Assembly (NCBI RefSeq): GCF_004138295.1
Contig: NZ_SCFM01000031.1
Location: 1-64,000, forward strand
Length of the DNA: 64,000 nucleotides
From: Ectobacillus funiculus
Lineage (GTDB): Bacteria; Bacillota; Bacilli; Bacillales; Bacillaceae_G
Reading direction: 5' to 3'
How positions within the stretch are numbered: position 1 is the stretch's first letter; each line of letters begins with the position of its first letter. A model generated the notes under the pieces. It searched no databases, was not told the origin of the DNA, and saw only the letters and a list, made by a program, of their open reading frames with translations. Positions 8,334 through 17,174 of the stretch are shown in pieces. Made by a program: the position numbers and the translations under genes.

Positions 8334-8651
8334 TTATTGTTCTTGCTGTTCAGGGTTTCTGTTAAATAGTAAATTTCCAGCCGTAGCTCCAATCGAGCTT
8401 CCGATTCGATTTCCGACCATATATCCGGCAATTGAGCCAATAACTGTACCGATTCCGGGAAGAATCATCGATCCTGCTATTGCGCCATATTCTACCCCGG
8501 CCATAATTCCTGCTGCTCCTGTTACATTTTTTACTGTACTGGCAGCCAGGTATTTACCATCTCTCTCCCCTTGTATATAAGATTGGACATCTTCAACCTG
8601 CGAAATTCCGCCGGCTACAACTCCTGACCATAATGGTGCACCTTTAAGCAT
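8334..8651 (-). CDS. Glycine-zipper small membrane protein
   Basis: The 105-residue protein has a central to C-terminal region built of Gly/Ala/Ile zipper repeats (GAIAGSMILPGIGTVIGSIA, then GYMVGNRIGSSIGATAG). This pattern is typical of glycine-zipper domains that pack tightly in membranes. The N-terminus is polar and there is no signal peptide. The ATG at 8651 follows AGGAGG. A perfect 16-bp palindrome lies upstream at 8701-8716. Its place beside the ATPase cassette suggests a membrane accessory, but this is inference. Confidence 0.7.
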   Translation of the reverse strand: MLKGAPLWSGVVAGGISQVEDVQSYIQGERDGKYLAASTVKNVTGAAGIMAGVEYGAIAGSMILPGIGTVIGSIAGYMVGNRIGSSIGATAGNLLFNRNPEQQEQ

Positions 8652-8700
8652 AACAATTCCTCCTTTAGTTTTTGTTTAGTATGTCCAAAGAAAAAAATGC

Positions 8701-8716
8701 TAGTACAGCTGTACTA
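8701..8716. promoter_or_regulatory. Perfect 16-bp palindrome, possible operator
   Basis: TAGTACAG-CTGTACTA is a perfect inverted repeat without loop, 50 bp upstream of the glycine-zipper start codon and about 120 bp after the ppk stop. The lack of a loop and of a T-tract argues for a protein-binding site rather than a terminator. No regulator is identified. Confidence 0.4.
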
Positions 8717-8836
8717 ATTTACTATGTGCAAACGTTTAATACGTGACCGTTCTTTTTCAACTGTTTTGACATATATCTTTTAAAGAAATGAAAAAACTAC
8801 CCCCAGGAGTCTCTCACTTCGAAAGATTTAATGGTA

Positions 8837-10999
8837 TCAGCATTTTCCTCGCAGGCACTTTTTTATCCGCTTTTTCTGATGAGATCGTGTAGCATTGTAT
8901 ATCATGTTATATATTTCCAATTGACTATTAACTATTGTATCTTCTGCACGCTTTACATAATGATAATTTCCTTCGGAATCTTGCTCACGGGCTTTTACAT
9001 TATCCGCTAACATCAGCGATAGCCAATTTTGAATTCGTTTCTTTAAACGTGAATCTAAAATGGGAAATAAAATTTCTACACGGTTTTCCATGTTTCGCGT
9101 CATCATATCAGCTGATGATAAAAAAATTTTTTCCTCACCATTATGATGAAAATAATACATACGGCCATGCTCTAAAAAGCGGCCAACAATACTGCGAACT
9201 TTAATATTTTCGCTAACTCCTTTGATGCCTGGTCTTAAACAACAAATGCCTCGTATAATTAAATCAATTTTCACACCAGCCTTTGAAGCTTCATATAGCT
9301 TCATGATTAACGATTTATCTGTTAACGCATTCATTTTCGCAATAATGTGACCATTTTTATGCTTTTTATGAAAAGTAATTTCTTCATTAATTAATGCAAT
9401 AAAATCTTTACGAATATTAAATGGTCCCACTGATAAATGATGGTATTCCGGTTTTTCAGTAAATACACTTAAATAATTAAAGAAGTTTGTAGCATCAATA
9501 CCAAATTTTTCATCCGATGTAATCAATCCTAGATCTGTATAAATTTTTGCTGTTGCATCATTATAGTTTCCTGTTCCTAAATGGACAAAGCGTTCAATCC
9601 GTCCGTTTTTCCGACGTACAACAAGAGTAATTTTACTATGTGTTTTTAAATGAGTCATTCCATAAATAACATGGCAGCCTGCTTGTTCAAGCTCTTTTGC
9701 CCAATGGACATTATTCTCCTCATCAAATCGAGCCTTTAACTCAACAAGAACTGTAACTTGCTTTCCGTTTTCTGCCGCACATTTTAATGCTTTAATAATT
9801 GGGGAGTCACCACTGACACGATACAATGTTTGTTTAATAGCTAGAACATCCGGATCTTCCGCAGCCTCAGATATAAAATCGACTACTGGCCGAAACGATT
9901 CGTATGGATGATGAAATAATATATCCCGTTTTAAAGCTTTCTCAAAAATATCTTCATCGGATGCTAAATCTTTCGGTCGCTGCGGAATCAGTCTTTCATC
10001 GACAAGGTATTCATGTGTTGCTTCAATACATTTATAAAAAGAGAACAAAAATGTTAAATCAAGCGGACCATCAATGATATAAGTATCTTTCTCATGAATT
10101 TCCAGTTCTGTTTGTAAATATTCCAATACATTTTGATCATAATTCCGGCCATCTATTTCCACTCGAATTTCAGTACCCCATTTTCGTTTCTTTAGCTCTT
10201 TTTCAATCTCCCGAAGTAAATCGCGTGCTCCCTCTTCATGAATGGTCATATCAGCGTTTCTCGTAATGCGAAATGGTGTAACGCTTTTGACCGTATACCC
10301 TTTCAAAAATTTATAGATAAAAGCAGCAATGACGTCTTCAAGCAGGACAAACGTTCTTGTTTCAGACTGAGTTGGCAATTCAACATAACGCTGTAATACT
10401 CCTGGAACTTGTATAATTACTAACTTACTGCTTGACTGCCTGATTTGACTGTCCTCTTCTGTAGTTTTTTCAATACTAATCGCTAGGTTTAGACTTTTAT
10501 TCAGCAACATTGGAAAAGGGTGGTACGCGTCAATAGCCATTGGAGTTAACACAGGGAAAATCTCTTCTTTAAAATATGTTTCCAAAAATGAAAATTGGTC
10601 TGCACTTGCTTGTCTAATCGTGATGATTGAAACACCTTCACTTTCTAGCTTAGGCAGAAGAGATTGTTTATAAGTGTTGTATTGTAATTTAACCAACTCA
10701 TGTGTTGTTTTGGATATAAGCGATAATTGTTCCTTTGGAGTCAAGCCAGCTTTATTTTCCGGTTTGTTAAATCCTGCTTCGACTTGATCTTTTAAGCCGG
10801 CCACACGGACCATAAAAAATTCATCTAAATTTGAACTAAAGATCGCAAGAAACTTAAATCGTTCTAATAAACGATTGTGTCCATCGATCGCTTCTTCTAA
10901 TACACGTTGATTAAACGCCAACCAGCTTAACTCACGATTGTTATAGTTTACAGGATCTTCTAGATGTTTTATTTTTGCCGTTGCACTCGTTGTTTCCAC
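8837..10999 (-). CDS. ppk: Polyphosphate kinase 1
   Basis: PPK1 reversibly polymerises the gamma-phosphate of ATP into polyphosphate. The 720-residue length is normal for the family. The N domain starts with YNNRELSWLAFNQRVLEEA (about 19-37) and includes SNLDEFFMVRVAGL. The two PLD-like catalytic domains carry HLKTHSK (about residue 450, with the His expected to be phosphorylated) and YYFHHNGEEKIF (about 615). The start is GTG at 10999, with AAGGTGGG upstream; no better ATG is seen. There is no ppx gene beside it. The gene is monocistronic on the minus strand. Confidence 0.95.
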   Translation of the reverse strand: METTSATAKIKHLEDPVNYNNRELSWLAFNQRVLEEAIDGHNRLLERFKFLAIFSSNLDEFFMVRVAGLKDQVEAGFNKPENKAGLTPKEQLSLISKTTHELVKLQYNTYKQSLLPKLESEGVSIITIRQASADQFSFLETYFKEEIFPVLTPMAIDAYHPFPMLLNKSLNLAISIEKTTEEDSQIRQSSSKLVIIQVPGVLQRYVELPTQSETRTFVLLEDVIAAFIYKFLKGYTVKSVTPFRITRNADMTIHEEGARDLLREIEKELKKRKWGTEIRVEIDGRNYDQNVLEYLQTELEIHEKDTYIIDGPLDLTFLFSFYKCIEATHEYLVDERLIPQRPKDLASDEDIFEKALKRDILFHHPYESFRPVVDFISEAAEDPDVLAIKQTLYRVSGDSPIIKALKCAAENGKQVTVLVELKARFDEENNVHWAKELEQAGCHVIYGMTHLKTHSKITLVVRRKNGRIERFVHLGTGNYNDATAKIYTDLGLITSDEKFGIDATNFFNYLSVFTEKPEYHHLSVGPFNIRKDFIALINEEITFHKKHKNGHIIAKMNALTDKSLIMKLYEASKAGVKIDLIIRGICCLRPGIKGVSENIKVRSIVGRFLEHGRMYYFHHNGEEKIFLSSADMMTRNMENRVEILFPILDSRLKKRIQNWLSLMLADNVKAREQDSEGNYHYVKRAEDTIVNSQLEIYNMIYNATRSHQKKRIKKCLRGKC

Positions 11000-11145
11000 T
11001 GTAAACGCCCACCTTAAAAGAAAATGTCATAATTAAAATTTGTCCAAAACGCTCTAATTTAAACATTGTTCTACATACTACACGTTTTTTAATCATGTTT
11101 ATATAAAAATTTACAAATTAAGAACTAATATGAAATTTCCGCACC

Positions 11146-11173
11146 AGAATCATTTGTTAGAACAGGTGATTCT
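11146..11173 (+). other. Hairpin upstream of ytaF
   Basis: AGAATCA and TGATTCT form a perfect outer stem, and TGTT/AACA an inner stem, just before the sigma-E-like promoter. It could terminate upstream transcription, but there is no T-tract; its role is unclear. Confidence 0.35.
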
Positions 11174-11186
11174 AGAGGGAGTACAC

Positions 11187-11215
11187 GCATATACCTTGTG
11201 AAGTTTTCATAAGAT
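11187..11215 (+). promoter_or_regulatory. Sigma-E-like promoter for ytaF
   Basis: GCATATA (11187-11193), a 14-nt spacer and CATAAGAT (11208-11215) closely match the mother-cell sigma-E pattern (KMATATT, 13-15 nt, CATACAAT). The ytaF start codon is 38 nt downstream. Confidence 0.6.
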
Positions 11216-11252
11216 GGATATCAGCCGTTATTTGACAAAAGGAGGGATACTT

Positions 11253-11924
11253 ATGTTATCTCTGCTTGTATTAATTATTTTCTTAGGGTTTGTATTGAGT
11301 ATCGATAGTTTTGGGGTAGGCTTCACGTATGGTGTTAGAAAAATTTTAATTCCTACACGTTCGCTCTTTACAATTATGATTATTACCGGAGCAGTTCTCT
11401 TTATATCCATGAGCATCGGCCACGGAATATCTCGCTTTATTTCTCCACATTTTGCACAAATGCTGGGAGGATTATTATTAATCGTTCTAGGTTTTTGGAC
11501 TCTTTATAATTTTTATAAAACAAACAATGAGGATATAAACGAAACCATTGCAGCTTCGCTTTCTCAGATAACTAGAAAGCAACCTGCCAAAAAAACCATT
11601 CAACTCAAAAACTTGAGAATTATAATTGAAATCTTGGAAACACCGATGAAAGCAGATGTTGACCAATCAGGATGGATTTCTATTAGGGAAGCGGCTATGC
11701 TAGGCACAGCACTCTCACTAGATGCTTTTGGTGCAGGGATTGGAGCTGCCTTCTTGGGTTATCCTATTTCATTAACACCAATCATCATTGCCATAATGAG
11801 TGGAACTTTTGTTTATTTAGGAGTATTAGCAGGAGCTAAGTTTGCAAATCTAAAATGGGTGCACCAACTGCGTTTTCTCCCGAGTTGCTTATTAATCATA
11901 ATAGGTATATATAAATTCTTCTAA
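11253..11924 (+). CDS. ytaF: Sporulation membrane protein YtaF (MntP/DUF204 family)
   Basis: The 223-residue polytopic protein contains two copies of a short acidic repeat: SIDSFGVGFTYG near residue 17 and SLDAFGAGIGAA near residue 159. These head the two inverted DUF204 halves of the MntP-like transporter fold. A soluble linker (about 85-140) separates the halves, as usual in YtaF. B. subtilis YtaF is a sporulation protein of unknown transport role. The ATG at 11253 follows AAAGGAGG; an earlier in-frame ATG at 11214 lies inside the promoter. The sigma-E-like promoter supports mother-cell expression. Confidence 0.85.
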   Translation: MLSLLVLIIFLGFVLSIDSFGVGFTYGVRKILIPTRSLFTIMIITGAVLFISMSIGHGISRFISPHFAQMLGGLLLIVLGFWTLYNFYKTNNEDINETIAASLSQITRKQPAKKTIQLKNLRIIIEILETPMKADVDQSGWISIREAAMLGTALSLDAFGAGIGAAFLGYPISLTPIIIAIMSGTFVYLGVLAGAKFANLKWVHQLRFLPSCLLIIIGIYKFF

Positions 11925-12593
11925 GGGGGATGAGGTAACTCCAACAAAATATGTACTACCATTACTACATTAATATATTTGATTATACTTTACTTTTTAT
12001 TTATGAATTATCATTCAAACAAACTAAATTAAATTCCTAGAAAACCTAAGCATATATACCATGGCTAATCATGTAGGCTATCTTCTCCTCTCCCTTGTTG
12101 CCCCTTCTGCGTCTGGTTAGGTAATAAATAAAAGCAATCTAAAAATCCAAGTTTCTTCCATCAAGCTTCTATCATCTTGTCCCACTACTCCGAAAGTTTA
12201 CAACCTTCCTGAAAACGGACCTTTTTATTCTAAGAAAAACTAAACATGGGTAGCATGATATTTTTAGCCTGTGATGGAGTTTGCTGTAACATACATTAAC
12301 GTTAGCAGCTCTAAAACCATTCCCATAAAAACCTATACTCTTGCTAAAACTAATTAGCAGGAACATTCAATATTTTTGGAATCGCTCCTGCTGATTAGGA
12401 CTATCTAAAAGAATTATTTAGCATCATGTAAGCTCTTTAACTGAAAATGTTTCCACCAACCGCTTCCTTGGTTCTATGTAAACCAAATTCTTATTGTTGG
12501 AGCAAATGTTTAAATCCGAAAACTGCACACAAAACATTTCAAAAACTATCGGAATTGATTTACTAAATGGTTACTTACTTAATCCTACTTATA
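11925..12593. other. 669-bp stretch without a recognisable gene
   Basis: No supported coding region is seen. An imperfect 15-bp inverted repeat at 12350-12398 (CTAATTAGCAGGA / TCCTGCTGATTAG, 19-nt loop) could be a terminator relic. The minus-strand open frame at 12172-12366 shows no family resemblance. Confidence 0.4.
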
Positions 12594-13535
12594 CTATAGT
12601 CCTGTATCACTTTGGAGTTCTTGTGCTATGGACTGATAAAATCGATCTGGCCACTCCATTTTAGGATGAAAATTGTAAAGTAATGCATGGGTAAATATAG
12701 CTGCGTTTACCCATCTTGTCTTGAAAAGAAGAGGCTTTTTCCGCAATAATTCCAATGGATCTATTAAAACTGAAAAGTCAATGTATTCCTCAAAAGTCCC
12801 GTCAAATCCTTTAGGCCAGAATTTCTTTAACGGATGATCAGATACCCTACCTCCACTTTTCACATGATCATAAGTTTCTCTTAACCATGTTGGTAAAAAT
12901 ACCCCTGTTAACGGTTCTTGCATACTTTCCCACCCGCAAAGTAATGACCCATGCTTGCCCCATTCAATACGAATGATCGCCCGCTGCTGATTGGCCTGTG
13001 CTTCTTCTACTGCTGCCTCCGATTCCAGTACACGGGAATGAAACCAACACATAACATTTGTCACTTCTTCTTTTTCCTGGTCATACTCCACCCAAACCTC
13101 TTCATGATCGCATGGTTCATAGTCATCTGGAAAATCATAGTCATCTTCCCAAAACAAATGATAGCCAATCAATGGTTTTACTGGATGATGCACTGCGACT
13201 ATATCCTTGAGCGGGAAACATTCTTTGGGGGTAATGAAGAAAATAGGACAAAATTTTTCAATTAGTCTCTCTTCATCTTTTGTAAGAGGGAGAAGCGGGT
13301 CCATCTCCAGCACCTCATTGTATCGCAGTCCAGCTCTACGTAAATTGCCATCTAAATGATAGAATTCCGCTTGACGTGATACATAAGAAGGATGATTCGG
13401 ATCCGCTTTTTTTAATAGCTCAAGCTGCATAATCGCCAACTGGTACAAATCAATTCCAGAAAGTTTATTTCCCTTTACGAAATCAGTGATTTTTTCGTTT
13501 CCTTGTTTAAATTCATACAAAAATGTATCAATCAA
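12594..13535 (-). CDS. Hypothetical protein with N-terminal TPR-like helices
   Basis: Residues about 25-85 of this 313-residue protein look like one or two helical TPR-type units (YLAxxLELL and RRAGLRYNEVLEMDPLLPL). The rest is an aromatic-rich globular domain with DDYDFPDDYEPCDHEEVWVE (about 150-170), a metal-binding-like acidic/His cluster, and several conserved-looking Trp residues. No family is recognised with confidence. The start is TTG at 13535, preceded by AGGGGGGA. It is the last gene of the minus-strand cluster downstream of the diesterase gene (25-bp gap). It may take part in the same pathway, but this rests on context only. Confidence 0.7.
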   Translation of the reverse strand: MIDTFLYEFKQGNEKITDFVKGNKLSGIDLYQLAIMQLELLKKADPNHPSYVSRQAEFYHLDGNLRRAGLRYNEVLEMDPLLPLTKDEERLIEKFCPIFFITPKECFPLKDIVAVHHPVKPLIGYHLFWEDDYDFPDDYEPCDHEEVWVEYDQEKEEVTNVMCWFHSRVLESEAAVEEAQANQQRAIIRIEWGKHGSLLCGWESMQEPLTGVFLPTWLRETYDHVKSGGRVSDHPLKKFWPKGFDGTFEEYIDFSVLIDPLELLRKKPLLFKTRWVNAAIFTHALLYNFHPKMEWPDRFYQSIAQELQSDTGL

Positions 13536-13560
13536 TGCCTGTCCCCCCTAACGATTCCAC

Positions 13561-14292
13561 TTATATGCGCATATCTCTTAGCTCCGTCAATATTCTTACT
13601 TCTTGCGTAGTAATAGAGTGCACTCCCATGTCTAGAAACTTTTCCATTACATGCGAATCATCCACGGTCCACACTAAAACAGGAAGGCAGCGTCTAGCGG
13701 CAACATTCAATAATTCTTCTTGACATAAGTGATAATTAATATTAATTCCACAGCATGAAGCGGCTATTGCATCCTGATACGTTTCTTTTACGAAATCGGC
13801 ATAATTCTCTTTCCTTTGGTTAAACAAGCTCATACTTGCATTCAATAATACTTGATAGGTTGGGTAATGTTTCTTTAGGTGCAATGCCCTATCTTTCTCA
13901 CATCCAGTAATGATGGAATAGTCCTTCATGTTATATTCTTCAATAATTTTGATCATAGGATCGATAGCAAGATCTTCTTTCACATCTAAATTTATGATTC
14001 GATGACTTTCACGAATAAACGTTAAAACTTCCTGTAGCTTGATGATAGGGGCATCCTTTGTAAAACTATTCAATTCCTCAACAGACAAATCAGCTATTCT
14101 TTTAACACCATGTTCTGTACTTATATGCTCATCATGTGCTAGAACGATAACCCCATCTTTTGTTGCTCGAATATCTACTTCAATAATATCTGCCCCTGCC
14201 TTTATTCCCTCTATCACGGACTCGATTGAATTCGGCCTCGTATTCATACATCCAGTATGAGCTGTTATCAATGGTCTTTTCAACTGTACCAC
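13561..14292 (-). CDS. Glycerophosphodiester phosphodiesterase family protein, atypical active site
   Basis: GDPD enzymes split glycerophosphodiesters into sn-glycerol-3-phosphate and an alcohol. This 243-residue TIM barrel shows the catalytic His (H12), the metal ligands E38 and D40 in IIEVDIRATKDG, and the second His in LAHDEH (H53). The usual AHRG is AHTG here (Thr13 for Arg), and the PENT motif is RPNS. The Arg normally contacts the phosphate, so specificity or activity may differ. The start is GTG at 14292 (or TTG at 14283, better spaced from AGGTGG). It lies 7 bp from the IMPase-family gene and belongs to the importer cluster. There is no signal peptide, so it is cytosolic. Confidence 0.85.
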   Translation of the reverse strand: MVQLKRPLITAHTGCMNTRPNSIESVIEGIKAGADIIEVDIRATKDGVIVLAHDEHISTEHGVKRIADLSVEELNSFTKDAPIIKLQEVLTFIRESHRIINLDVKEDLAIDPMIKIIEEYNMKDYSIITGCEKDRALHLKKHYPTYQVLLNASMSLFNQRKENYADFVKETYQDAIAASCCGININYHLCQEELLNVAARRCLPVLVWTVDDSHVMEKFLDMGVHSITTQEVRILTELRDMRI

Positions 14293-14299
14293 CTATCCT

Positions 14300-15121
14300 T
14301 CAAGGCTTTATTGTCTTTAGGAATTCATCATGTATTTTACCGTTAGACGCGACTAAGGAATCATGGAACAGGCAATATGGGTTCCCTTCCTTATCTGTAC
14401 TATTTCCACCTGCTTCAGCTAGAATTAATATTCCCGCAGCTGTATCCCAAGGATTAAGACCCTCATGCCAGAATCCAGTTATCCTGCCAGACGCAATGAA
14501 GCATAAATCTAAGCTTGCTGCTCCTAGCATACGAATGTTCCTGCTTTTTCCAGCCAATGCATCGATTTGTTTGACTACCCGCGACCCTGCTTTAAAATCG
14601 CTCGCTTGAAACCCTGTTGCCACAACCGCCTCGGCTAATACAGATTCGTCTCCTACGTGGATACGCTGCCCATTTCTATAGGCTCCAAATGATTTCCTTG
14701 CACTATATAACTCATCCGTCATTGGATTATATACAACGCCAATGATAGGCTCTCCATCCTTCACAACCGCTATGGATACCGCAAAATGCGGAATCCCGTG
14801 AATAAAATTAGTCGTGCCGTCAATTGGGTCAACAATCCAGCCATACCCTGTTTTATGACTTTTAAAAGTTTCATAGGAATCCGCCTGACCACAGTCTTCC
14901 TCTGACAAAATCCAATGCTTGGGATACTCCGTTTGAATCTTATGACGGATATAATCCTCACTCAACTTGTCAACCTCCGTTACAAGATCAGAAGCATTCT
15001 TTTTCTGTTCAACCTTTCCCATATTTCCCAAACGATCCTCAATTAGCACACCCGCGTGCTTAGCATATTCAATCGCGGAGTTACATAAACTCTGCTCTAA
15101 ACTATGTTGTACTACCTCCAT
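14300..15121 (-). CDS. Inositol monophosphatase family protein
   Basis: The 273-residue protein has the family metal sites: LSEEDCG (E74/E75), DPIDGTTNF (D98 and D101) and WDTAAG near the C-terminus. Family members remove phosphate from inositol-1-phosphate or related small substrates with Mg2+. ATG 15121 is chosen because AAGGATAGGGTG lies 4 nt before it and it avoids overlap with the ABC ATPase; a longer frame to 15175 is possible. It sits between the ABC ATPase gene and the GDPD gene, which supports a joint role in breaking down an imported phosphodiester. Its substrate could also be a nucleotide such as PAP. Confidence 0.88.
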   Translation of the reverse strand: MEVVQHSLEQSLCNSAIEYAKHAGVLIEDRLGNMGKVEQKKNASDLVTEVDKLSEDYIRHKIQTEYPKHWILSEEDCGQADSYETFKSHKTGYGWIVDPIDGTTNFIHGIPHFAVSIAVVKDGEPIIGVVYNPMTDELYSARKSFGAYRNGQRIHVGDESVLAEAVVATGFQASDFKAGSRVVKQIDALAGKSRNIRMLGAASLDLCFIASGRITGFWHEGLNPWDTAAGILILAEAGGNSTDKEGNPYCLFHDSLVASNGKIHDEFLKTIKP

Positions 15122-15149
15122 ATTCACCCTATCCTTTATTTCTGTTCTG

Positions 15150-16265
15150 TTAATTGTAGATGAATGTCTCAACATTATGCTTCTTTAAGCTTTCCCCTGT
15201 AGCTGCATCGAACAAATGAATAGCTTCAATGTTAGCAGTCAACATAATTGCACTTCCATATTCCAATTTAATATTTGGTTCAACAAAACAACGAATATAT
15301 TCATTACCAACCTTCACATTAACCATTTGAGAATGTCCGATAGATTCGATTAAGCTTACAGTACCCTCAATACAAATATCGCCATCATTCTCTAGCTTCA
15401 AATCATGAGGTCGAATCCCTACATTTACGTCCTGCGATTTTTCTCCTGCATAGGAATCTAATAATGTATCAGTTACATCAATTATTAACTCATTTATACG
15501 AACGTTGGATTTCTTATCCACTGAAGATAGCGTTCCTCTTAAGAAGTTCATCGGAGGCGTACCTACAAACTGAGCAACAAAATAATTTTTAGGCTTATTA
15601 TATAGCTCCATAGGATTACTATATTGAATTAAATGTCCTTCCTTCATAACAGCAATACGATGTGCCATTGTCATGGCTTCTTCCTGGTCATGGGTAACTA
15701 AAATAGTCGTGATGCCTAATTCCCTCTGAATGCGGGAAATCTCTTCTCTCATTTCAATTTTCAGCCTGGCATCCAAATTGGATAATGGTTCATCCAACAG
15801 AAGCACCTTTGGTTTTTTTACAATTGCACGCGCTAAGGCAACACGCTGCTGCTGCCCCCCTGATAATTGACCTGGCTTGCGATCTAATAGATGTCCCAGC
15901 TGAACCATTTCAGCAGCCTGTTTCGCCTGTTCATACCGTTCTTCTTTCGCTACTTTCTGCTGCTTTAAAGGAAAAGCGATATTATCTAAAACAGTCATAT
16001 GCGGATACAAAGCATAACTTTGGAACACCATTCCAATATTTCGGTCTTTTGGCTCTAAATCATTTACTATTTGGCCGTCAAAATATACTTCACCGCTATT
16101 TGGCTTATAAATACCTGCTATCATTAGCATGGTTGTAGATTTTCCACAACCACTTGGTCCAAGTAAAGCAACAAATTCACCATCTTCAATTGTTAAATTC
16201 AAATTGTTAATCGTATTGCTTTTGTTATTAAATGATTTAGTAAGATTCCTTAGCTCTATTTTCAT
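15150..16265 (-). CDS. ABC importer ATPase (MalK/UgpC type)
   Basis: This 371-residue protein energises import through the adjacent permeases. It has Walker A GPSGCGKST (36-44), a Q-loop, the signature LSGGQQQRVALARA, Walker B LLLDEPLSNLD and the switch His in THDQEEA. The C-terminal about 130 residues form the TOBE/MalK regulatory domain. It overlaps the upstream permease gene by 4 nt (ATGA), indicating translational coupling. Together with the two permeases and the lipoprotein it forms a CUT1-type importer; sugar, glycerol-3-phosphate and glycerophosphodiester substrates are all used by this class. Confidence 0.92.
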   Translation of the reverse strand: MKIELRNLTKSFNNKSNTINNLNLTIEDGEFVALLGPSGCGKSTTMLMIAGIYKPNSGEVYFDGQIVNDLEPKDRNIGMVFQSYALYPHMTVLDNIAFPLKQQKVAKEERYEQAKQAAEMVQLGHLLDRKPGQLSGGQQQRVALARAIVKKPKVLLLDEPLSNLDARLKIEMREEISRIQRELGITTILVTHDQEEAMTMAHRIAVMKEGHLIQYSNPMELYNKPKNYFVAQFVGTPPMNFLRGTLSSVDKKSNVRINELIIDVTDTLLDSYAGEKSQDVNVGIRPHDLKLENDGDICIEGTVSLIESIGHSQMVNVKVGNEYIRCFVEPNIKLEYGSAIMLTANIEAIHLFDAATGESLKKHNVETFIYN

Positions 16266-17158
16266 ACCCGCTTTCCTCCCCCGGCACTTACCTGCATTAA
16301 CGATTTTTGTGTGAAAATGAAAAACACTAAGACTGGCAGCATATAAAATAGTGACACTGCACTTAATAATCCGTAATTAATCATATTAGGATCACTAATT
16401 AATTTTTGGAGATAAGAAGCCAATGTAACGTTATTATCACTAACAGTAAACGTATATAATAATAGAAATTCAGACCATCCCGATAAAAAAGAAAAAATGC
16501 TGATTGCTGCAATGCCAGGCTTAATAAGCGGGATCACAATGGTGTACCATACTTGGAAGCGACTGCAGCCATCAATCATTCCCGCCCATTCTACGTCCCA
16601 AGGCACGTCATCAAAAAATCCTTTTACAATCCAAGCTGTCATTGGAATTTGCAAAGCCGTTTTTACGAGAACAACTCCCCAAATAGAATCAAACAATCCC
16701 ATAAAATTAAGGATGTAAAATACAGCAATAAGCAAAGCCACACTAGGAAAAGCATGTAAAAGTAACGTCATTTTCATTATCGTCTGACGTCCAGTGAACT
16801 CAATTCGAGCTAACGCGTACCCAGCCATAATTCCGATAATTACTTCCAATATGGTAAGAGAACCGGCGAACACAAAAGAATTCCATGTAGCTGTCCAAAT
16901 ACTCGGAAGCTCGCTTCCTCCATGCTCCACATTGGACCATAAGAAGCTCCAGTTCTCCACTGTAAATGAAGTAGGAATAAAACCAAATTTCATTTTCTTA
17001 GAAAATGAGCTTAATAACAGCCATACGTACATAAGAATGATTGGCAAAGTTGTAATCCCTAATATTCCATAAGCAACCAAATAAGGAATTCGCTTTTTCC
17101 ATTTGGATACGGGATGTATTGTGGGTATTGTTAGCTTTTGATAACCTGTTGCCTCCAT
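16262..17158 (-). CDS. ABC importer permease (MalG/UgpE type)
   Basis: The 298-residue membrane protein has about six transmembrane helices. The EAA loop (residues about 195-215, W-A-G-M-I-D-G-C-S) contacts the ATPase. The SAGGGK-like C-terminus is typical for MalG/UgpE. ATG 17158 is preferred (GGGAG 9 nt before it) over the longer frame starting at 17251, which overlaps the partner permease. It works as a heterodimer with the 17175-18071 product. Confidence 0.9.
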   Translation of the reverse strand: MEATGYQKLTIPTIHPVSKWKKRIPYLVAYGILGITTLPIILMYVWLLLSSFSKKMKFGFIPTSFTVENWSFLWSNVEHGGSELPSIWTATWNSFVFAGSLTILEVIIGIMAGYALARIEFTGRQTIMKMTLLLHAFPSVALLIAVFYILNFMGLFDSIWGVVLVKTALQIPMTAWIVKGFFDDVPWDVEWAGMIDGCSRFQVWYTIVIPLIKPGIAAISIFSFLSGWSEFLLLYTFTVSDNNVTLASYLQKLISDPNMINYGLLSAVSLFYMLPVLVFFIFTQKSLMQVSAGGGKRV

Positions 17159-17174
17159 TTTAGCAACTCCCTCT

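Noticed and set aside
12172-12366. 64-codon minus-strand open frame
   Set aside because: No start signal and no recognisable protein features.
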